Shown here: positions 1 through 5,468 of the stretch, in pieces
Layout: each line of letters begins with the position of its first letter
Numbering within the stretch: position 1 is the first letter of the stretch
Origin: Ignavibacteriaceae bacterium
GTDB taxonomy: Bacteria > Bacteroidota > Ignavibacteria > Ignavibacteriales > Ignavibacteriaceae
Assembly: GCA_026193755.1 (NCBI GenBank)
Contig: JAPHUI010000465.1
Coordinates: forward strand, 1-5,468
Length of the DNA: 5,468 bases
Direction: 5' to 3'
Position numbers and translations under genes: made by a program
The notes under the pieces: generated by a model
What the model was told of the DNA's origin: nothing
What the model saw: the letters and a program-made list of their open reading frames with translations, nothing else
The model's database searches: none

Positions 1-1739
1 TGAAGAACATTGAGGAGCTGACGTTTATATTCATGAAATCTTTTAATCTGCACATCAAACATAGATTCAGGATTAATTTTTATACCATTCTCTCCTTCGA
101 TCAGGTTAATTAATAATTTTTTGTTCAGCCATTTAGCATTTCTAAATGCTTCCCTAAAATCCTGATCATCAATAAAACTTTCAAGCTTATGAAGTTCATC
201 AAGATTGTAAACCCAACTTTCTCCAATTTTATCACTAATAATTTTAGAAAGAAAAGGATTTGCAGTTTTTAACCATCTACGCGGGGTGATTCCATTCGTT
301 ATGTTAATGAACTTGCCGGGATATATTTTATTAAAGTGTGGAAATATTTTTGTTTTCAGGATTTCTGTATGTAATGCAGCAACTCCATTTACTGCAAAAC
401 TACCCACTATAGCCAGGTTTGCCATACGAACAGACTTACCATCACGCTCATTAATTATCGATAAACCAGAAAGAATATTCTGATCAGTGGTATAATTCTT
501 TTTAACCTCTTCCAAAAATCTTCTGTTAATTTCATACACAATTTGAATATGGCGTGGAAGTAATTCCTCAAAAAGTTGAAGCGACCATTCTTCCAAAGCT
601 TCAGGTACAACTGTGTGGTTTGTATATGCGAATGTTTTTGTTGTGATCTCCCAGGCCTTTTTCCAACTTAATCCTTCATCATCAATTAATATTCTCATCA
701 ATTCAGGAATTGCGATAACCGGATGTGTATCATTTAGTTGAATAGCGTTTTTTTCTGCGAACTTGTCTAAGCTCTCATGATTTATCTTATACTTCCTGAT
801 AATATCCTGCAAAGTAGCTGAGACGAAAAAATACTGCTGCTTGAGACGCAGGAATTTTCCTTCGACGTAAGAGTCATTTGGATATAAAACTTTTGAGATG
901 GTTTCAGAATCTGTTTTAGAAGAAACAGCTGCTACATAATCTCCGGCGTTAAATTCTTTAAAGCTAAAATCAGAACAAGCTTTTGCCTGCCATAGCCTTA
1001 AATTATTAACAGTATTATTTTTATATCCTGGAACAGGTATATCATAGGCAACAGCCAAAACATCTTCGGTATCTATCCAGTTAAACTTATAGGTCCCATC
1101 CGGTTTGAGTTCTTCAACAGCTTTGCCATAAAACTTAACACGATATTCCAAATCTCTACGAAGAATATCCCAGGGATTTCCATTCTGTAACCAGCTATCC
1201 GGGTATTCAACCTGGAAGCCGTTTTCAATTGCCTGATTAAATATTCCATACTCGTATCTTATTCCGTAACCAAAAGCCGGGAGTTCAAGTGTTGCCATTG
1301 AGTCCAGATAGCAGGAAGCAAGTCTTCCCAAACCGCCATTCCCTAATCCCATATCGTGCTCGAACTCTCTGATTTCCTCTAGGCTGTAACCATCTTCCCT
1401 CAGAATATTATAGCACTCACTATAAAAATCCATATTAATTAATGAGTTTCCCAGAAGTCTGCCCATTAGATATTCAAGAGAAAGATAGTAGACTCTCTTC
1501 ACATCTTTTTGAATATAATGATGTTGTGTTCTTAACCATTTACGTACCAGCCTGTCCCTGATAGCCAGTGAAAGTGCAAAGTATGCATCCTCACCGGTTG
1601 CTGTAATTCTATCCCTAATTAAGCGAAACTCTAAATTTTCAGCAAATTGATTTGATAAAGAATAGGAAGAAGGCGATTCTGTGTCTGTAAAAAAGATTGA
1701 AGATTTCCCGTTTAAATGTGTTGAGTTCTTTTTATCCAT
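1..1739 (-). CDS. glgP: Glycogen/alpha-glucan phosphorylase, 3'-truncated by window edge
   Basis: This is a GT35-family phosphorylase, which releases glucose-1-phosphate from alpha-1,4-glucan ends in the cytoplasm using pyridoxal phosphate (family knowledge). My translation from ATG 1739-1737 gives 579 complete codons without a stop. Family blocks appear in order: LSLEYLMGR (87-94), MGLGNGGLGRLASCYLDS (130-147), QLNDTHPVIAIPE (334-346), YTNHTVVPEALEEW (372-385, containing the active-site-type His375), NERDGKSVRMANLA (430-443), NITNGITPRRWL (479-490) and KRFHEYKRQLLN (566-577). Relatives are about 815-850 residues, so some 240-270 C-terminal residues, including the PLP-binding lysine, lie beyond the left edge. 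The chosen ATG is the first Met after an in-frame stop about 18 bases upstream; no Shine-Dalgarno precedes it, only an A-rich stretch. It follows the Rid gene in the same direction after a 186-base leader, so it probably has its own promoter. No disruption is visible in the part present. Confidence 0.97.
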   Translation of the reverse strand, partial: MDKKNSTHLNGKSSIFFTDTESPSSYSLSNQFAENLEFRLIRDRITATGEDAYFALSLAIRDRLVRKWLRTQHHYIQKDVKRVYYLSLEYLMGRLLGNSLINMDFYSECYNILREDGYSLEEIREFEHDMGLGNGGLGRLASCYLDSMATLELPAFGYGIRYEYGIFNQAIENGFQVEYPDSWLQNGNPWDILRRDLEYRVKFYGKAVEELKPDGTYKFNWIDTEDVLAVAYDIPVPGYKNNTVNNLRLWQAKACSDFSFKEFNAGDYVAAVSSKTDSETISKVLYPNDSYVEGKFLRLKQQYFFVSATLQDIIRKYKINHESLDKFAEKNAIQLNDTHPVIAIPELMRILIDDEGLSWKKAWEITTKTFAYTNHTVVPEALEEWSLQLFEELLPRHIQIVYEINRRFLEEVKKNYTTDQNILSGLSIINERDGKSVRMANLAIVGSFAVNGVAALHTEILKTKIFPHFNKIYPGKFINITNGITPRRWLKTANPFLSKIISDKIGESWVYNLDELHKLESFIDDQDFREAFRNAKWLNKKLLINLIEGENGIKINPESMFDVQIKRFHEYKRQLLNVL

Positions 1740-1807
1740 TAACTTTTTTGTTTCTTAAAAATAAATTCGGAGGTAAATTTAAGATTGACCGCTTTCTTAA
1801 CAAAATC

Positions 1808-1876
1808 AAAATCAAATTCATTGAGTTAAAAGGGAAATTTTTTCTTCTTCACCGAAGTCAAGAATGATTTGATTTT
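1808..1876 (-). repeat. Inverted repeat in the glgP leader (possible hairpin or operator pair)
   Basis: Plus-strand arms aaaatcaaattcatt (1808-1822) and aatgatttgatttt (1863-1876) are reverse complements over 14 bases, with a single extra base at 1818 or its neighbour, separated by a 40-base spacer. It lies wholly between the Rid stop and the glgP start, so in a glgP transcript it could form a long A/U stem in the 5' leader; alternatively it is a pair of protein-binding half sites. The left arm also sits in a short tandem run of aaaatc units (1802-1816). The arms are AT-rich, so chance is a real alternative. Confidence 0.45.
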
Positions 1877-1893
1877 CGTTTTTTCAATTAGTC

Positions 1894-1901
1894 CAAACTT
1901 A
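1894..1901 (-). promoter_or_regulatory. glgP: Candidate -7 promoter box for glgP
   Basis: The minus strand reads TAAGTTTG, an exact match to the Bacteroidota -7 consensus TAnnTTTG. It lies just beyond the putative terminator of the Rid gene and about 155 bases before the glgP start, where a promoter for a separate glgP unit would be expected. A matching -33 TTTG at the usual spacing is not present (the sequence there is TTCC), and the host lineage is itself inferred, so this is weak. The rest of 1740-1925 holds no gene I can support. Confidence 0.25.
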
Positions 1902-1915
1902 ATTGTCAGGTCATG

Positions 1916-1938
1916 AAAAAGGAATTTAACTTTCCTTT
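1916..1938 (-). terminator. Weak intrinsic terminator at the end of the Rid gene
   Basis: On the minus strand a perfect 7-bp stem AAAGGAA / TTCCTTT encloses the 7-base loop AGTTAAA and runs into a short T-tract (five Ts, three of them inside the stem). The hairpin includes the last codons and the TAA stop of the Rid gene. The stem has only two G-C pairs and the T-tract is short, so termination would be partial at best. Its position at the end of the alkD-Rid pair supports the call. Confidence 0.35.
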
Positions 1939-2318
1939 AAGTATGCTGTTGCTTCTAGTTCGACTACAAAATTTGGATCAATTAATGATTTTACTTCTAC
2001 CATCGTGGTAACAGGTCTAATATGTTTAAAGAACTCACCATGAGCTCTTCCAACATCTTCCCAATCCCTGATATTTGTAACATATATTCTTGTACGTATA
2101 ACATCCTCCAAAGTTCCGCCCGCATCGTTTATTGCTTTTTCTATCTTCTGAATAATGAATCGGGTTTGCTGATACGGATCACCTGGGGCAACAATGTGGT
2201 CACGATCAATTGCAGAGGTACCGGATACCTCAATAAGCTTTCCAATTTTTACAGCTCTTGAGTAGCCGATTTTATCTTCCCAGATTGTGTTACTTTGTAT
2301 ATTAATTCTTTTTTCCAT
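1926..2318 (-). CDS. Rid-family (YjgF/YER057c/UK114) protein lacking the RidA arginine
   Basis: The product has 130 residues, the usual size for this small trimeric family. Family features seen are GYSRAVKIGKLIEVSGTSAID (19-38), the AGGTLEDVIRTRIYVTNI stretch (66-83) and the C-terminal block RPVTTMVEVKSLIDPNFVVELEATAYL (101-127). Classical RidA hydrolyses reactive enamine/imine intermediates made by PLP enzymes and needs an Arg in the motif P-A-R-S-x-V-E-V; here that position is Thr104 (P-V-T-T-M-V-E-V). The Glu of the final strand (Glu120) is kept. It therefore belongs to an Arg-less Rid subgroup, whose reaction is not predictable from sequence; I give no symbol for this reason. The ATG at 2318 has a good ribosome binding site, AGGTG five bases upstream, overlapping the alkD stop. 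The gap to alkD is 8 bases, so the two are almost certainly co-transcribed. Confidence 0.93.
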   Translation of the reverse strand: MEKRINIQSNTIWEDKIGYSRAVKIGKLIEVSGTSAIDRDHIVAPGDPYQQTRFIIQKIEKAINDAGGTLEDVIRTRIYVTNIRDWEDVGRAHGEFFKHIRPVTTMVEVKSLIDPNFVVELEATAYLKES

Positions 2319-2323
2319 AATGG

Positions 2324-2329
2324 CACCTA
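2324..2329 (-). promoter_or_regulatory. Ribosome binding site of the Rid gene, overlapping alkD stop
   Basis: The minus strand reads TAGGTG-CCATT-ATG. The AGGTG core is spaced five bases from the Rid ATG, and its first bases are the TAG stop codon of alkD. It is the only clear Shine-Dalgarno sequence among the starts in this window. It implies that ribosomes finishing alkD sit on the site that starts the Rid gene, so the two are likely translationally coupled. Confidence 0.7.
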
Positions 2330-3037
2330 TATTTTTCCTTGAAGATATTTTTTTCTTTTTGTTTCAGGAAATTTTTCAATTGCATAACGTAGCATAGTCC
2401 GAGGCATATTTTTGTAATGAATTTTTAAAAATTTTTCTTCGGTTGCCAAATCTTTTTTCCCGATTTCCCTAAGCATCCATCCAACTGCCTTATGTATAAG
2501 ATCGTGTTCGTCGTTGATTAACATCTCTGCTATCTGTAAAGTTGGAGCGAAATCATCATTCTTTATTAACTCCTGAGTTGATAAAATAGCAATCCTGCGT
2601 TCCCACAGATTTTTTGATAGTGCAAATTTAAATAATATACTCTTATCTTTCTCACGAAGATGTTTTCCGATGATTTTCGGGGCTGAAATATCAACCAGAT
2701 CCCAGTTATTGATTCCTTTCCTATTCTTGAGATAGAAATTAAAAATTTCCTTTTTCCCCTTTTCATCCATTTTTTGATATTTATCAATTAGAATAAAAAG
2801 AGAAATTAATCTTTCTTCATGAACTGTGGAGGTAAGTAATTTCTTAATTTCAGTTAATGATAAATCCCTGAATTCTCTTGCTAATTTTCTTTGCACAGGA
2901 ACTTTAAGCCCAATGAAAACATCTCCCTCACCATAATCGCCTCTTCCTGTTTTAAAAAACCATTGCATAGTCTCAGCAACTTTCTTATCCGCGAGAGTTT
3001 TTATCTTAGATCTCAATTCTGATATTCGGTCAGGCAT
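2327..3037 (-). CDS. alkD: AlkD-family DNA alkylation repair protein (HEAT-like DNA glycosylase)
   Basis: The 236-residue all-helical product matches the AlkD family, HEAT-like-repeat glycosylases that remove N3- and N7-alkylated purines without flipping the base (family knowledge). The residues central to Bacillus cereus AlkD (W109, D113, R148, W187) have clear counterparts: Trp112 and Asp116 in NNWDLVDIS (110-118), Arg148 in LWERRIAILSTQ (144-155) and Trp187 in IHKAVGWMLREIGK (181-194). The N-terminal part contains GLKVPVQRKLARE (43-55), typical of the family, and length is normal, so an active enzyme is expected. The C-terminus is Lys/Arg-rich (KRKKYLQGKI). The ATG at 3037 has no Shine-Dalgarno and lies in a strongly AT-rich region. 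Its stop TAG is followed after 8 bases by the Rid gene, forming a two-gene unit. The upstream kinase gene ends 126 bases away, with a possible weak terminator between. Confidence 0.93.
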   Translation of the reverse strand: MPDRISELRSKIKTLADKKVAETMQWFFKTGRGDYGEGDVFIGLKVPVQRKLAREFRDLSLTEIKKLLTSTVHEERLISLFILIDKYQKMDEKGKKEIFNFYLKNRKGINNWDLVDISAPKIIGKHLREKDKSILFKFALSKNLWERRIAILSTQELIKNDDFAPTLQIAEMLINDEHDLIHKAVGWMLREIGKKDLATEEKFLKIHYKNMPRTMLRYAIEKFPETKRKKYLQGKI

Positions 3038-3066
3038 TAAATAAAAAAGTTAAATGTTTAATCGAT

Positions 3067-3089
3067 AAAAAAAATAACAAAGAGTTATT
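3067..3089 (-). terminator. Weak AT-rich hairpin plus T-tract after the kinase operon
   Basis: On the minus strand the 6-bp stem AATAAC / GTTATT closes over the loop TCTTT and is followed directly by six Ts (3072-3067). This is the shape of an intrinsic terminator, but with one G-C pair it is very weak. It lies in the 3038-3163 gap between the hybrid kinase stop and alkD, where a kinase-operon terminator would be expected. A competing upstream arm (AGTTATT at 3108-3102) can pair with the same middle strand. No convincing promoter or gene is visible elsewhere in this gap. Confidence 0.3.
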
Positions 3090-3163
3090 AAAAATTAAAT
3101 AAATAACTATTTTTTTAATAAGGGAATAAAAATAATCTTGAATTAAAGGCGAGGACTTAAAAC

Positions 3164-4681
3164 CTAAACTGTAGTGATTTTATTAATCGAATTAATAAGA
3201 TCAATTTTGGCAAAAGGTTTAACCAAAAACTCATCGGCACCTGCTTTGCGGAACTCCTGAATTTTTTCCTGCAAAAACTCACTGGAAAGTATTAAAATAG
3301 GGATATTACTATTTTTTGTGTCTCTAACTTTACGTACTATTTCAAGTCCTCTATTCCAATAATTAACTGTTACATCGAATATAATTACACTGAAATCTTT
3401 AGTAACCAAGAGATGGGTATCAAATTCCTGAGATGGGAAAACGTTTATATCGTAGTTGTCTTTTAAATAAGCCTTTATAAGAGGGTAAGAATCTCCACTA
3501 TCATCAAGCATTAATATTTTTACAACACCATTCTTTTTATCAACTATTTTTTTAAGTTTTTCAATCTTTGTTTTTTTCGCTAAAGGAAGCGTAAATGTAA
3601 AAGTGCTTCCGACACCTTTTATACTATCTACAATTAATGAACCACCCATCTTTTCTAAATATCGTTTGGAGATTGCAAGACCTAAACCATTTCCCTCAAA
3701 ATTTCTTCCAATATCAAGCTCCTCCTGACTGAATGGTCTATATAAATGATCCAAATATTCTGTGGAAATCCCTACACCCGTGTCTTTAAGTTTACAGACT
3801 GCTAATTCTCTCTCTCTATAAGTTTCCACTTCAACGTCTATGTATCCCTGCCTGGTAAACTTAATTGCATTATCAAGCAGATTATTTAGTACAGTTTCCA
3901 CACACTGCAGGTCGATGTCCACATAAATATTGTCTTCCTCAAATTTGACAGTAAAATCCAGTTTTTTCTCGGCTGCTTTATATTTGTACGGTTCTATGCA
4001 ATTCTTGAAGACGCCTACAAGGTTGAAAGTCTCTATATTCATCTTGTAATTGCCTGCTTCAATTTGTGCAAATTCCAACATTTGAGTTATACTCTTAAAT
4101 AATCTTTCACTACCTGAATGAAGGTTATCCAAATAAATTCTATCTTCACTGCCGATTTTGTCCTTAAGGTTTTCTTTAATAATTGTCGAGTAACCAAGAA
4201 TGATGTTCAATGGAGTCCGGAGTTCGTGTGAAAGAACATTTAGAAATGTACTTTTCAACCTATCCGCTTCTTTACTTGTATCTCGCGCTTTTCTTACTTC
4301 TTCTTCAGCCAAAATAACGTCTGTCTGATCTTCATGAAAAAGTACAACATATTTATTTTTTTGCAGACTGACAGGAAAAATTGTAGTGTTTAAAAAAGGA
4401 ACTGCTTTATCATTACCGAGCAGTCTTGAGTCCATATAGTTATTTATCTGGATAGAATTATTGCTTTTTAAAACATCGTTAATCTTTTTGGCTATTTCTC
4501 TCCTAAGAAGTTCGTCATCCTCATTGTAAGAATACCCCTGTAGTTCATTAGCGTTGTATCCCCATTTCTGTGCGAATGCTGTATTAACATAGACTGCGAA
4601 ACCCTTTTCATCAAAAACTTCGACCGGGAAAGGTAAAAGTTCGTAACAGAGCCCAAAATATTTTACAATATCAGTATTCAT
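3164..4681 (-). CDS. Hybrid sensor histidine kinase, PAS-HisKA-HATPase-REC
   Basis: This complete 505-residue protein should sense a signal, autophosphorylate on His and pass the phosphate to its own receiver and from there to an unseen phosphotransfer partner. Domains in order are a PAS domain (about 12-120: PFPVEVFDEKGFAVYVNTAFAQKWGY), a helical linker (122-142), HisKA with the H-box FLNVLSHELRTPLN (146-159, acceptor His152), HATPase (about 255-367) with N-box NNLLDNAIKFT (Asn271), G1 DTGVGI (300-305), F-box region YRPFSQ and G2 GNGLGLAI (330-337), and a C-terminal receiver (about 387-505). The receiver keeps the acidic pair Asp393/Asp394, phospho-acceptor Asp436 in IIFDV, Ser466/467 and Lys488 in FLVKPF. 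It departs from type after Asp436, where the usual MP-x-MDG run is replaced by TVNYWNRG. No transmembrane helix or DNA-binding domain is seen, so it is probably cytoplasmic. The ATG at 4681 overlaps the stop of the upstream kinase-like gene and has no Shine-Dalgarno, which suggests translational coupling. The ligand of the PAS domain is unknown. Confidence 0.95.
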   Translation of the reverse strand: MNTDIVKYFGLCYELLPFPVEVFDEKGFAVYVNTAFAQKWGYNANELQGYSYNEDDELLRREIAKKINDVLKSNNSIQINNYMDSRLLGNDKAVPFLNTTIFPVSLQKNKYVVLFHEDQTDVILAEEEVRKARDTSKEADRLKSTFLNVLSHELRTPLNIILGYSTIIKENLKDKIGSEDRIYLDNLHSGSERLFKSITQMLEFAQIEAGNYKMNIETFNLVGVFKNCIEPYKYKAAEKKLDFTVKFEEDNIYVDIDLQCVETVLNNLLDNAIKFTRQGYIDVEVETYRERELAVCKLKDTGVGISTEYLDHLYRPFSQEELDIGRNFEGNGLGLAISKRYLEKMGGSLIVDSIKGVGSTFTFTLPLAKKTKIEKLKKIVDKKNGVVKILMLDDSGDSYPLIKAYLKDNYDINVFPSQEFDTHLLVTKDFSVIIFDVTVNYWNRGLEIVRKVRDTKNSNIPILILSSEFLQEKIQEFRKAGADEFLVKPFAKIDLINSINKITTV

Positions 4682-4683
4682 TA
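4679..4683 (-). promoter_or_regulatory. TAATG stop-start overlap joining the two kinase genes
   Basis: The minus strand reads TAATG: the TAA stop of the upstream GAF kinase-like gene (4683-4681) shares one base with the ATG of the hybrid kinase (4681-4679). No Shine-Dalgarno precedes this ATG, so re-initiation by the terminating ribosome is the likely way it is translated. This would tie the amounts of the two proteins together. Confidence 0.8.
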
Positions 4684-5468
4684 ATTATTAAGTGGTAATG
4701 AAAATTGAATTAAAGCGCCCTGGTCACTTTTAAGTATTTTAATATCACCTTTGTGCTTATCAATTATACTCTTACAAAGAAATAATCCATAACCACCAGT
4801 TGATAAATTAAAAACAGTAGAAGGATTTTTTTTAATTCTTTCCGGAAAGCCCGGTCCATCATCCTGTATTTCTACACAATTTGTTTTTCCCTCAGAAAAA
4901 GAGCGAATAGTAATTGTAGCGTTTTCATTTACATCAACTGCATTGTTGATAAGATGTACGAGAAGATGTTGAATTTGTTCAGCATCAAAATCACAGAGTG
5001 GAAGAGTATTTAGTTCTGTTTTAAAAGTAATCGTGCCAAATTTTTTAAGTGGTGAAAGGTATTTGATTACTGATTGTATTGTTCTATTCAGATCGCTATT
5101 GTCTTTATTCAAATCCGTAACAGATGTTTCAAGTAAAACCTGAGCATATTTTTGAATATTACGAATGCTATCAGCCGCTACTTTTGATTTTAGTTTTAAT
5201 CTATCAAAAAGAAGATCATCAATCTGATTATTGCTATCAAAATCGGTTTGTGTTTTTTCAATTGTACGTAAAAGACTTTCAGTCTCAAGCAGTGAAAGAT
5301 GGACTAATCCCTGCAACGCCTGACCAATTTCTGTATCTATACCAGACTTTAAAACTCTTCTCTCTGCATGAATAAGTTGTGCATTCGCTTCCTGCAAAGC
5401 ATTATAAGCATTCAGTTGACTATCATATAATTGAGCATTTCTAATAGCCGTTGCAGCCTGACCGGCAA
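4681..5468 (-). CDS. GAF-domain histidine kinase-like protein with Gln in place of H-box His, 5'-truncated
   Basis: The reading frame is open to the right edge, so the N-terminus is missing; 261 residues are seen (numbered here from the first full codon at 5466). Residues 1-15 (AGQAATAIRNAQLYD) are the typical last helix of a GAF domain, followed by a signalling helix (16-40). The dimerisation region follows: aligned without gaps to a usual HisKA start (QLIQSEK...GVAHEINNPL), QLIHAERR...EIGQALQGLV places Gln49 (codon 5322-5320) at the phospho-acceptor His. The nearest His, residue 56 in GLVHLSLLE, is not in an H-box context. The ATPase domain looks whole: N-box INNAVD (173-178), G1 DDGPGF (202-207) and G2 GGYGLFLCKSI (224-234), ending SLPLNN. 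It thus appears able to bind ATP but not to autophosphorylate conventionally. It is the first visible gene of the operon with the hybrid kinase and may work as its partner (inference). The TTG at 5397 is internal, not a start, because the GAF helix continues upstream of it. Confidence 0.9.
   Translation of the reverse strand, partial: AGQAATAIRNAQLYDSQLNAYNALQEANAQLIHAERRVLKSGIDTEIGQALQGLVHLSLLETESLLRTIEKTQTDFDSNNQIDDLLFDRLKLKSKVAADSIRNIQKYAQVLLETSVTDLNKDNSDLNRTIQSVIKYLSPLKKFGTITFKTELNTLPLCDFDAEQIQHLLVHLINNAVDVNENATITIRSFSEGKTNCVEIQDDGPGFPERIKKNPSTVFNLSTGGYGLFLCKSIIDKHKGDIKILKSDQGALIQFSLPLNN

Noticed and set aside
286..483. Plus-strand 65-codon open frame
   Set aside because: It lies entirely inside the glgP coding sequence, which shows conserved phosphorylase motifs on the minus strand across this region; the plus-strand product has no recognisable features.
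1802..1816. Tandem aaaatc units as a possible regulatory repeat or CRISPR-like array
   Set aside because: There are only two to three short AT-rich copies with no spacers; better described as part of the inverted-repeat arm.
2022..2261. Plus-strand 79-codon open frame
   Set aside because: It is antisense to the Rid-family gene, whose family motifs are clear; no ribosome binding site or recognisable protein pattern.
2566..2787. Minus-strand 73-codon open frame in another frame of alkD
   Set aside because: It is nested in alkD in the wrong frame, while the alkD frame carries the conserved Trp, Asp and Arg residues.
5124..5375. Plus-strand 83-codon open frame
   Set aside because: It is antisense to the GAF kinase-like gene and looks like a composition artefact.
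5395..5397. TTG as the start codon of the GAF kinase-like gene
   Set aside because: The frame stays open to the window edge and encodes a typical GAF C-terminal helix upstream of this codon, so the real start is outside the window.

Overview
The window is AT-rich (roughly one-third G+C by eye). It carries five protein genes, all on the minus strand, packed with short gaps; no gene lies on the plus strand. Lysine-, asparagine- and isoleucine-rich proteins, starts that mostly lack a Shine-Dalgarno sequence, and the gene types present suggest a free-living member of the Bacteroidota/Ignavibacteriota/Chlorobiota group. That placement is inference from style; there is no marker gene here.

In transcription order (right to left) the window opens with a two-gene signalling operon. 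The first gene, 4681-5468, runs off the right edge. It encodes the end of a GAF domain, a histidine-kinase dimerisation region and an apparently complete ATPase domain. In an ungapped motif comparison, the usual phospho-accepting histidine is a glutamine. Its stop codon overlaps the start of the second gene (TAATG). That gene (3164-4681) is a complete 505-residue hybrid kinase, PAS-HisKA-HATPase-REC, with an intact H-box. The pairing of a kinase-like protein lacking the acceptor His with an intact hybrid kinase is the most interesting feature of the window.

After a 125-base, very AT-rich gap with weak overlapping hairpins come an AlkD-type DNA alkylation repair gene (2327-3037) and a Rid-family gene (1926-2318). 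They are tightly linked, and the ribosome binding site of the Rid gene overlaps the alkD stop codon. The Rid protein lacks the catalytic arginine of classical RidA. A small hairpin overlapping the end of the Rid gene may terminate this unit.

A 186-base leader region (1740-1925) then precedes glgP, glycogen/alpha-glucan phosphorylase. The first 579 codons of glgP fill the left third of the window, and the gene runs off the left edge before its PLP-binding part. The leader holds a 14-bp inverted repeat with one bulge and a possible Bacteroidota-type promoter box. The groups (signalling, DNA/metabolite damage control, glycogen breakdown) have no obvious shared pathway; they look like adjacent but separate transcription units. 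I see no tRNA, rRNA, CRISPR array, insertion sequence or other mobile element.
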